DNA of 33,051 nucleotides, taken from assembly GCA_020048915.1 (NCBI GenBank), contig JAIFLU010000036.1, forward strand, positions 1 through 33,051, given 5' to 3'. A program made the position numbers and the translations under genes. Below, one piece after another: positions 26,190 through 33,051 of this stretch; the stretch's first letter is position 1; every line of letters begins with the position of its first letter. Source of the DNA: Bacteroidota bacterium. Lineage in GTDB: Bacteria; Bacteroidota; Bacteroidia; Bacteroidales; JAAUTT01. The notes under the pieces are model-generated. The model searched no databases and had not been told where the DNA came from. It saw only the letters and a list, made by a program, of their open reading frames with translations.

Positions 26190-27896
26190 ATGGCAAACTT
26201 CTATACCGATAACCCCGATCTTAAATTTCACCTGCACCATCCGTTAATGAAAAGGATAGTTTCCCTGAAAGAAAGAAACTATGCAGATAAGGATAAATTC
26301 GATTATGCCCCTATAGATTTTGAAGATGCTATGGACAGCTACGAAAAGGTGCTCGAAATAGTTGGCGAAATTAGCGGCGATATAATATCACCTAATGCTG
26401 AAGCTGTGGATCACGATGGCCCTGAATTAATAGATGGCAGGGTAAAATATGCTGATGGAACTGTCCAGAACATTGAGGCTTTGCGTCAGGCGGGTTTAAT
26501 GGGGATGTCTTTACCCCGTCGCTTCGATGGCTTAAATTTTCCTATTGTACCATATATTATGGCTGCCGATATTGTTTCGAGAGCCGATACCGGATTTGTG
26601 AACATTTGGGGATTACAGGATTGTGCCGAAACAATTAACGAATTTGCTACGGAAGAGCAAAAAGCCAGGTACCTGAAACGTGTTAGTGAAGGCGAAACTA
26701 TGGCTATGGACCTCACCGAACCAGATGCTGGTAGCGACCTTCAGGCTGTTATGCTGAAAGCAACCTTCGATGAGAAAAGGAATACCTGGTTACTGAATGG
26801 TGTAAAACGCTTTATAACGAACGGTGATGGCGATATTGCGCTGGTATTGGCCCGGTCAGAAGATGGAACAACCGATGGTCGCGGATTATCGATGTTTATT
26901 TATGATAAGCGCGATGGCGGAGTAACTGTTCGTCGTATCGAAAATAAAATGGGTATCAAAGGATCGCCTACATGCGAATTGGTATTTAAGAATGCTCCCT
27001 CGGAACTTTGTGGTTCACGTAAATTAGGGTTAATAAAATATGTAATGGCCTTAATGAACGGTGCCCGTTTAGGGATTACCGCCCAAAGCGTTGGTGTATC
27101 GGAAGCTGCCTACCGTGAATCCTTAGCGTACGCAAAAGAACGGAAACAATTTGGAAAAGCTATTATTGAGTTTCCTGCCGTATATGAAATGCTTTCTGTA
27201 ATGAAAGCAAAATTGGATGCTTCGCGTACATTATTGTATGAAACTTCCCGGTTTGTTGACATCTATAAAACATTGATGCATATTTCGGAAGAACGCGATT
27301 TGACCAAAGAAGAAAAAGAAGAACAAAAATACTATCAAAAACTGGCTGATATTTTCACTCCTTTATCAAAAGGTATAACTTCGGAATATTGTAATCAGAA
27401 TGCATACGATGCAGTTCAGATTCATGGAGGATCTGGGTTTATGAAAGATTATCCGGTTGAACGCATATACCGCGATGCCCGTATCACCTCTATTTATGAA
27501 GGTACTACTCAATTACAGGTTGTTGCTGCTATTCGCGGTGTTACAACAGGTGGTTATCTAAACCGGATCAGGGAATACGAAGCTGAAACAATTAAGCCCG
27601 AAATTGAAGGTTACCGCAGGGTCTTAATCGGAATGACAGAAGAATATGAAGCTGCTGTAAAAAAAGTGACTGAATTCAATAACAACGAATTTATCGATTT
27701 CCATGCACGCCGGTTGGTTGAAATGGCAGGCCATATTGTTATGGGATACTTGCTTTTACTTGACTGCAACCGCGATCATAAATTCTGGAAAACATTAGAA
27801 GTATTCCTGAAATTTGGACGTTCGCAAAATGCTTCACGCGCTGAGTTTATCAAATACTCTTCGCCAAACGATATTGGAAAATTTAAAATTGAATAG
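26190..27896 (+). CDS. Acyl-CoA dehydrogenase, long form with C-terminal extension
   Basis: This 568-residue FAD enzyme oxidises (or in anaerobes reduces) the alpha-beta bond of an acyl-CoA. It has the family block D-L-T-E-P-D-A-G-S-D, the arginine-rich segment, and I-H-G-G-S-G-F-M-K-D-Y-P with the catalytic-base motif I-Y-E-G-T (E437). It is about 190 residues longer than butyryl-CoA dehydrogenases; the extra C-terminal helical part after about 445 resembles the extension of FadE5/DmdC-type enzymes. Co-transcription with etfBA makes EtfAB its likely electron partner. Chain-length preference cannot be told. Confidence 0.93.
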   Translation: MANFYTDNPDLKFHLHHPLMKRIVSLKERNYADKDKFDYAPIDFEDAMDSYEKVLEIVGEISGDIISPNAEAVDHDGPELIDGRVKYADGTVQNIEALRQAGLMGMSLPRRFDGLNFPIVPYIMAADIVSRADTGFVNIWGLQDCAETINEFATEEQKARYLKRVSEGETMAMDLTEPDAGSDLQAVMLKATFDEKRNTWLLNGVKRFITNGDGDIALVLARSEDGTTDGRGLSMFIYDKRDGGVTVRRIENKMGIKGSPTCELVFKNAPSELCGSRKLGLIKYVMALMNGARLGITAQSVGVSEAAYRESLAYAKERKQFGKAIIEFPAVYEMLSVMKAKLDASRTLLYETSRFVDIYKTLMHISEERDLTKEEKEEQKYYQKLADIFTPLSKGITSEYCNQNAYDAVQIHGGSGFMKDYPVERIYRDARITSIYEGTTQLQVVAAIRGVTTGGYLNRIREYEAETIKPEIEGYRRVLIGMTEEYEAAVKKVTEFNNNEFIDFHARRLVEMAGHIVMGYLLLLDCNRDHKFWKTLEVFLKFGRSQNASRAEFIKYSSPNDIGKFKIE

Positions 27897-27921
27897 AAAA
27901 AGCCCGCAAGGGCTTTTTTTT
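27897..27921 (+). terminator. Intrinsic terminator of the etf-acd operon
   Basis: A stem AAAAAGCCC/GGGCTTTTT with a GCAA tetraloop is followed by a long T run, immediately after the acyl-CoA dehydrogenase stop codon. The A/T arms also allow weaker bidirectional use. Confidence 0.93.
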
Positions 27922-27980
27922 ATGAAGTAAACGTCCTCATAAATTCCTCTCAGTATTTTTATTTTTCCTTAAAAAAGTTA

Positions 27981-28007
27981 CCTTTAAATCGCATTTTGCC
28001 TTTAAAT
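27981..28007 (+). repeat. Direct repeat CCTTTAAAT in the regulator's leader
   Basis: Two exact 9-base copies lie at 27981-27989 and 27999-28007, 18 bases apart start to start, just upstream of the Lrp/AsnC gene. The first overlaps a -7-like TACCTTTA (27979-27986). The spacing is near two helical turns, as expected for an operator. Confidence 0.4.
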
Positions 28008-28031
28008 TGTAATTTTTTTAATCAAGTTTCC

Positions 28032-28490
28032 ATGGATAATTTTCAAATTGATAGTTTAGATCGCAAAATACTTTCGATCATTAAAAAAAATGCCCGTACA
28101 CCATTTTTAGAGGTTGGCAGGGAATGTGGGGTCTCTGGAGCTGCTGTTCATCAAAGGGTACAGCGGTTAATTCGAATAGGCGTAATTTCCGGGGCTGAGT
28201 TTATTCTGGATCCTTTAAAAGTTGGCTATCAGACATGTGCTTATATTGGAATTTTTCTTGAAAAAGCAAGCATGTATCACGAAGTTTCTAAACAGCTTGA
28301 GTTAATTCCTGAAATTACCGAATGCCACTATACTACTGGGAACTATTCAATTTTCATTAAAATTTACGCCAAAAATAACGAGCATCTTAAGGAAATTCTA
28401 ACAGAGAAACTTCAGGCTATTTCGGGCATTTCGCGCACCGAAACATTTATATCGCTCGAGGAAAGCATCAAGAGGCAGTTGCCCGTTTAA
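28032..28490 (+). CDS. Lrp/AsnC family transcriptional regulator
   Basis: This 152-residue regulator has the N-terminal winged HTH (L-D-R-K-I-L-S-I-I-K-K-N-A-R, then V-G-R-E-C-G-V-S-G-A-A-V-H-Q-R-V-Q-R-L) and a C-terminal RAM ligand-binding fold ending with T-E-T-F-I-S-L-E-E-S. Members sense amino acids or metabolites and form octamers. I use the ATG at 28032; a TTG 36 bases earlier (27996) is less likely because the family starts close to this ATG. A direct repeat in the leader could be an autoregulatory site. The regulated genes are unknown; the GH13 gene follows by 57 bases. Confidence 0.93.
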   Translation: MDNFQIDSLDRKILSIIKKNARTPFLEVGRECGVSGAAVHQRVQRLIRIGVISGAEFILDPLKVGYQTCAYIGIFLEKASMYHEVSKQLELIPEITECHYTTGNYSIFIKIYAKNNEHLKEILTEKLQAISGISRTETFISLEESIKRQLPV

Positions 28491-28547
28491 TGAATCACTG
28501 TACTTCTTAACTCTTGTGGTAAGCTTTTTAACTACACTACTTCAATA

Positions 28548-29918
28548 ATGGGAACATTATACATACTGGCTTTAGTGTTTGCTTCTGCAATTTTGTTTTT
28601 TGCCAAGTTTCTATTTCACAAAAAACAGCGTAGACTCATAACAAAGCCGGTTTCGGAAATTATTCATCCCGAATGGTCAAGGAATAGTGTTATTTATGAA
28701 GTAAATATCCGTCAGTATTCTGAAGAAGGTACTTTTAAAGCGTTAGAAAAAGATTTGTTCCGTATTAAAAATTTAGGAGTGGATGTTTTATGGCTAATGC
28801 CGGTAAATCCTATTGGTATTAAAAACCGCAAAGAAGCTCTTGGAAGTTATTATTCAGTTAGAGATTATTACGCAATTAATCCCGAATTCGGAAACATGGA
28901 AGATTTTAAAGCGCTGGTGAAAAGAATCCATGAAACCGGTCTGCGAATCGTCCTGGATTGGGTTCCAAACCATTCTTCCTGGGATAATCCCCTTGTTTTT
29001 TCCCACCCCGAGTTTTATAAGAAAGATTCAAAAGGAAAAATGATTTCGCCATTCGATTGGACTGATGTTGTGCAGTTTGATTATAACAATGTGGAACTTA
29101 AAAAATATATGATCTCTGCAATGAAGTGGTGGCTTATTGAGACCGATATTGATGGTTTTCGTTGTGATGTTGCCCATATGGTGCCGAAGGATTTTTGGAA
29201 CGATGCGCGACATGAACTTGATAAAGTGAAGAAAATTCTTTTTATTGCAGAGTCAGACCAACCATTTCTGCACGAAAGAGCATTCGACGTTTCGTACGAT
29301 TGGAAATTTCATCATCTGATGAATCATATTGCCAACGGTAAAAAAAATGCAAATCATATTGAAAAGCACTTTGCCTGGGTTGATAAAACCTATCCAACTG
29401 ATTCGTATTTAATGCAATTCACTTCGAACCACGACGAGAATTCCTGGTCGGGAACCGAATTCGAGCGGATGGGATCTGGGGCTAAAGCTTTTGCTGTGCT
29501 GGCTGCTGCCGTTCCAGGCATAATGATGGTATATAATGGGCAGGAGGTGGGTTTTAACGGCCGGTTAAAGTTTTTTGAGAAAGACGCTATTCGTTGGCAA
29601 GATAATGGAATGAATAGTTTTTATCAAAAACTGATTTGTTTGAAGAGAACAAACAAAGCCTTATTCAATGGAGACACCGGAGGAAAGATGCTTCGGGTTT
29701 TAACAAACAAGAATAGATCTGTATACGCATTTATTCGGGAAGCTAATGATTCGAGAATTTTTGTAATAATTAACCTGAGCAGAAAAGGGCAAAAAATTAC
29801 GATTAAAGATGAAATTACTTCTGGAAACTATAAAGAGTGGTTTACTAACAAAGAAGAATTTTTTAAAACTGGTTCTCAGGTTAAATTGCAACCATGGGAG
29901 TTTAGGGTTTACGAATGA
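28548..29918 (+). CDS. Membrane-anchored alpha-amylase-family (GH13) glycoside hydrolase
   Basis: This 456-residue protein has an N-terminal hydrophobic segment (about 3-22) that looks like an uncleaved anchor or signal, then the GH13 barrel. The four conserved regions are present: D-W-V-P-N-H (D137, H142), D-G-F-R-C-D-V-A-H with nucleophile D207, F-I-A-E-S-D with acid/base E235, and S-N-H-D-E-N with H295 and transition-state stabiliser D296. It likely acts on alpha-glucans in the periplasm. There are no sus-type transport genes beside it, which is unusual for Bacteroidota polysaccharide enzymes. It converges on rlmB. Confidence 0.92.
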   Translation: MGTLYILALVFASAILFFAKFLFHKKQRRLITKPVSEIIHPEWSRNSVIYEVNIRQYSEEGTFKALEKDLFRIKNLGVDVLWLMPVNPIGIKNRKEALGSYYSVRDYYAINPEFGNMEDFKALVKRIHETGLRIVLDWVPNHSSWDNPLVFSHPEFYKKDSKGKMISPFDWTDVVQFDYNNVELKKYMISAMKWWLIETDIDGFRCDVAHMVPKDFWNDARHELDKVKKILFIAESDQPFLHERAFDVSYDWKFHHLMNHIANGKKNANHIEKHFAWVDKTYPTDSYLMQFTSNHDENSWSGTEFERMGSGAKAFAVLAAAVPGIMMVYNGQEVGFNGRLKFFEKDAIRWQDNGMNSFYQKLICLKRTNKALFNGDTGGKMLRVLTNKNRSVYAFIREANDSRIFVIINLSRKGQKITIKDEITSGNYKEWFTNKEEFFKTGSQVKLQPWEFRVYE

Positions 29919-30074
29919 AGTTTTTGCGGATCGACAAAGGTAGCAAATGCTAACAACCTTGAAACGACATAGGCAAAGTCCACGCTGAGCTCCGAGCATA
30001 AACAATGTATATTCGAAGCTGTTTCGCTTTTGCTTAACTCACGCCTTCTTATAACCTGAAACCTGCAACTCCTT

Positions 30075-30824
30075 TTACTCCATCCGTTGCTTTACCACCT
30101 CATACATCAATACCGAAGCGGCATTTGCCACATTTAAAGAGCTGATTTTTCCTAAAATAGGGATTTTTACCAATTCATCGCTGATGCGAAGGGTATCGGC
30201 ATCGATTCCGGTATCTTCAGAGCCCATTATGATGCAAACCGGGACAGAGTAATCGGTTTTGTGATATAATACCACCGCTTTTTCAGTAGCAGCCACTAAT
30301 TTTATTCCACTTTGTTGTAAAAACTGAAGACTGGCTTTAAATTTTGGAGTCCGGCAAATGGCAATGTGATGTAAAGCTCCTGCAGAAGTTTTCATAGCAT
30401 CGGCATTAAGCTGTGCCGATCCTTTTTCGGGCAATAAAATGGCATGAACACCGGCACATTCAGCCGATCGGGCAATAGAACCCAGGTTACGGACATCCGT
30501 AATGCTATCTAACGCAAGAATGAATGGAGTGACTCCCTTTTCGAAAAGACTGGGTATAATATCTTCGATTCGTTGTAGTGGAACCGGCGAAATAAAAGCA
30601 ATAATTCCCTGATGGTTTTTACGGGTAATATTATTTAGCTTCTCTTCAGGTACCAGCTGATAATTTAATTCATACTGTTTTATGGCTGCGTAGAGTTCAT
30701 TAAATAGATCTCCGCTTAGTCCCCTTCTGATGAGAATTTTGTCAATGTCTTTTCCAGCTTCAATTGCTTCCATCACCGGACGCATGCCGAAGATAAAATT
30801 GTTGTCTTTTTCCCTGTGTTCCAA
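30075..30824 (-). CDS. rlmB: 23S rRNA (guanosine-2'-O-)-methyltransferase RlmB
   Basis: This 249-residue SpoU-class enzyme methylates G2251-equivalent in the 23S peptidyl-transferase P loop. An N-terminal L30e-like substrate-binding domain (F-I-F-G-M-R-P-V-M-E-A-I) is followed by motif 1 D-V-R-N-L-G-S-I-A-R-S-A-E, motif 2 I-M-G-S-E-D-T-G-I, and motif 3 S-S-L-N-V-A-N-A-A. The N-terminal block separates RlmB from the other SpoU gene in the window (5052-5834). It starts 39 bases after the peptidase stop on the same strand and may share its transcript. Confidence 0.93.
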   Translation of the reverse strand: MEHREKDNNFIFGMRPVMEAIEAGKDIDKILIRRGLSGDLFNELYAAIKQYELNYQLVPEEKLNNITRKNHQGIIAFISPVPLQRIEDIIPSLFEKGVTPFILALDSITDVRNLGSIARSAECAGVHAILLPEKGSAQLNADAMKTSAGALHHIAICRTPKFKASLQFLQQSGIKLVAATEKAVVLYHKTDYSVPVCIIMGSEDTGIDADTLRISDELVKIPILGKISSLNVANAASVLMYEVVKQRME

Positions 30825-30863
30825 TGGTTTTAATATATTAATTTGTATAAATATCGAGCAAAC

Positions 30864-32978
30864 TTATTTGCTGTTCTTTACCCATTTATCCAGCCATCCG
30901 AAAAATTCACGCTGCCACAAAATACTATTTTGAGGTTTCGTTACCCAATGGTTTTCGTCGGGGAAAATAAGGAGTTTACTTGGAATGCCTTGTAACTGAG
31001 CAGCATTAAAAGCTTGCATGCTTTCGGTATACGATATTCTGAAATCTTTTTCTCCGGTAATCAGCATAATTGGTGTATCCCAATTTTGAACAAATTTATG
31101 AGGGGAGAATTGCTCGTAACTTTTAGGTTTCGGAGTCTGCCAGTAAGGCCCTTTTAGGTCGAAATTGGCGAAAAAGGTTTCTTCGGTGGCAGCATATTGA
31201 CTTTCGAAGTTGAATATTCCACAATGGGAAATAAACGCTTTGAAACGCTTTTGATGATTTCCTGCAAGGTATAAAACGGAGTAACCGCCATAGCTTGCTC
31301 CAACTGCGCCTAATCTGGTTTCGTCTACATATGGTTCTTTTTTTATGGCATCGGTAGCACTCAGATAATCGCGCATGTTTTGTCCGCCATAATCGCCCGA
31401 TATCTGCAAGTTCCATTCGCTTCCAAAAGTGGGTAGTCCACGGCGGTTGGGAGCAATAATTACATAGTCGTTTGCTGCCATTAACTGAAGGTTCCACCGA
31501 TACGAAAAGAATTGGCTTACGGCGCTTTGTGGGCCACCCTGGCAATATAAGAGGGCCGGATACTTTTTCGTAGAATCAAACTTGGGAGGTAAAACAACCC
31601 ATACTAACATTTCTTTGTTATCGGTAGTCTTTACCCATTTTTGTTCAATTTTACCCATTTCAATTTTATCGTAAATGGCCTTATTGGTGAAGGTAAGTTG
31701 AGTTTCCTGCCCCGTAGATGGATTAATTTTGAATATCTCGGAAGCCATACTCATCGACATTTTTGTGCCAACGAGTTCGTTTCCTGCAAGAGCAACCGAT
31801 GTGTAATCGTGCCAACCATTTGTAATTTGCTTTATTTCTTTGGTAGCAAGAGTTGCAGCATATAGTTGGAATGTCGCCTGAATTCCACTGATGAAAAAAA
31901 TTGTTGCACCATCAGCACTCCAAACCATACTGGCGGCACTCTGGTCAAAGTTCTTAGTGATGTCTTCCCTGGTTTTACCTTCAATGTTATATACCATCAA
32001 TCGGTCTTTGTCCGATTCGTAACCGGGAGTGGCCATGCTGGTATAAGCTATTTTTTTACTGTCGGGAGAAAAAACAGGAATTCTGTCGTATCCTGGATTT
32101 TCTTCGGTAATGTTCGTAGCTACTTCTGCTTCTACATCATATAAATAAAGGTCGGAGTTTGTGCTGATGGCTTCAGCCTTTCCTTTAAGTTTTTTACACG
32201 TGTAGGCAATATAATTACCATCCGGGCTCCACGAAATTTCGGTACTTTCATAATAGGGTGATAACGGGGAATCGTATGGTTCCTTTCCAAGGATGTCGGT
32301 GCCCTCTTTATATCCATCTTTTTCAAGTTTGGAAATAAAAATGTGTGAGTATTTATAGTCGTGCCATGAGTCCCAGTGCCGGTACATTAAATCATTAATA
32401 ATTCTGCCGGAAGCTTGAGGAAGGTCTGGGTAAATGTCCTGGGTTGTTGAGTCGAGTTTTACATCGGCCAGATACCAAATTTTATTGCCTTTGGGTGAAT
32501 ATTCAAACGCATTCATGTCGTCCTTTAGTTCCGACATCTGTTTTTTATTTTCACCGTTTATGTCCATTTCCCAAAGTTGCGAAGAGCCAGATTGGGTAGT
32601 GAGAAACCCTATTTTATCTCCGGCTGGATTCCAACGTATGTTAAAGCACGAAGGAAAATCAGAAGTCAGGTTTTTGGGTTCCCCGCCATTCAAAGAAATA
32701 GAATATATCGAAGTGAGTTTTTTATTTGTTTTAACGTCACCATGGGTAATCGTATAAATAATGGTTTTTCCATCGGGTGAAACCTGTGTCTCGCCAACGC
32801 GACCAAATTTCCAAAGGATTTCCGGAGTTAGTTTTCCTCCTGATATTTCAGCTTCAGTGAGGGTTCCACTAAAATCGGATTGTGGTTCCTGATTAACGGC
32901 TTGTTGTTTTTGGGTGTTGCACGAAATTGTCATCAAGCCGATGAGCGCTCCTGTTAAAAGTTTATTTATTGTACTCAT
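30864..32978 (-). CDS. S9 family prolyl-oligopeptidase-type lipoprotein peptidase
   Basis: This 704-residue exported serine peptidase has a lipoprotein signal with the lipidated Cys at residue 20 (L-M-T-I-S-C). A seven-bladed-type propeller made of PD40/TolB-like repeats (V-S-P-D-G-K, W-S-P-D-G-N, F-S-P-D-S-K, W-S-A-D-G-A) covers about 45-430, followed by an alpha/beta-hydrolase domain. The catalytic triad is S562 (G-A-S-Y-G-G), D645 (G-E-K-D-F-R) and H677 (D-E-N-H-W). Such enzymes trim di- or tripeptides or acylated residues in the periplasm. No acidic lipoprotein export signal follows the Cys, so surface exposure is not indicated. Confidence 0.93.
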   Translation of the reverse strand: MSTINKLLTGALIGLMTISCNTQKQQAVNQEPQSDFSGTLTEAEISGGKLTPEILWKFGRVGETQVSPDGKTIIYTITHGDVKTNKKLTSIYSISLNGGEPKNLTSDFPSCFNIRWNPAGDKIGFLTTQSGSSQLWEMDINGENKKQMSELKDDMNAFEYSPKGNKIWYLADVKLDSTTQDIYPDLPQASGRIINDLMYRHWDSWHDYKYSHIFISKLEKDGYKEGTDILGKEPYDSPLSPYYESTEISWSPDGNYIAYTCKKLKGKAEAISTNSDLYLYDVEAEVATNITEENPGYDRIPVFSPDSKKIAYTSMATPGYESDKDRLMVYNIEGKTREDITKNFDQSAASMVWSADGATIFFISGIQATFQLYAATLATKEIKQITNGWHDYTSVALAGNELVGTKMSMSMASEIFKINPSTGQETQLTFTNKAIYDKIEMGKIEQKWVKTTDNKEMLVWVVLPPKFDSTKKYPALLYCQGGPQSAVSQFFSYRWNLQLMAANDYVIIAPNRRGLPTFGSEWNLQISGDYGGQNMRDYLSATDAIKKEPYVDETRLGAVGASYGGYSVLYLAGNHQKRFKAFISHCGIFNFESQYAATEETFFANFDLKGPYWQTPKPKSYEQFSPHKFVQNWDTPIMLITGEKDFRISYTESMQAFNAAQLQGIPSKLLIFPDENHWVTKPQNSILWQREFFGWLDKWVKNSK

Positions 32979-33051
32979 TTTGTTATACTTTAAATCAATA
33001 ATTTCGGGATATCAGAAAAGCATATAACCCAGTTCGGGCGCACGACCTAAA

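Noticed and set aside
31123..31545. 140-codon frame inside the S9 peptidase gene
   Set aside because: It is a shifted frame on the same strand as a gene with a full catalytic domain; composition shows no protein-like pattern.

Overview
The window is ordinary core chromosome of a Bacteroidota bacterium. The best fit is a Bacteroidales or Marinilabiliales-like lineage; the genus cannot be told from this sequence. Four things point there: a PorT-type type IX secretion gene next to ubiE/menG, a BamA-like lipoprotein TamL, promoters of the Bacteroidota form (TTTG, about 19 bases, TAnnTTTG), and an almost complete lack of Shine-Dalgarno sequences. No insertion sequence, prophage, CRISPR array, integron or defence island was found, and no gap between genes is longer than about 130 bases apart from the 156-base gap at 29919-30074.

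Positions 1-8.9 kb hold metabolic and envelope genes. A minus-strand pair encodes an Ldh_2-family oxidoreductase and an SDR dehydrogenase. Divergent from it is a plus-strand operon of ubiE/menG, porT and a COG2509-like FAD protein. A SpoU methyltransferase on the minus strand converges on that operon with an 8-base overlap. Divergent from the methyltransferase are tamL, which starts with TTG, and a membrane-anchored helix-hairpin-helix protein.

Positions 8.9-10.5 kb hold a small cluster of rpsU (bS21), xerC and hpf. rpsU has a textbook Bacteroidota promoter. hpf carries the only perfect Shine-Dalgarno in the window.

Positions 10.5-24.1 kb are the ancient translation/transcription supercluster: tRNA-Thr(UGU), Tyr(GUA), Gly(UCC), Thr(GGU), tuf, tRNA-Trp(CCA), secE, nusG, rplK, rplA, rplJ, rplL, rpoB, rpoC and a DUF3467 gene, ending in a strong intrinsic terminator. 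Hairpins sit at the tuf/tRNA-Trp, rplL/rpoB and rpoB/rpoC junctions and look like attenuation or RNA-processing points.

Positions 24.1-27.9 kb form an etfB-etfA-acyl-CoA dehydrogenase operon with its own promoter and terminator. EtfB carries the motif set of electron-bifurcating ETFs. From 27.9 kb to the end there are an Lrp/AsnC regulator, a membrane-anchored GH13 alpha-amylase-family protein, and on the minus strand an S9 lipoprotein peptidase followed by rlmB.

I did not find a convincing new multi-gene system. The items most worth checking are the lone strong Shine-Dalgarno on hpf, the perfect 15-bp inverted repeat between rpoB and rpoC, the uncharacterised DUF3467 gene in the RNA polymerase operon, the bifurcation-type EtfB, and the His-to-Asn change in the Ldh_2 enzyme.
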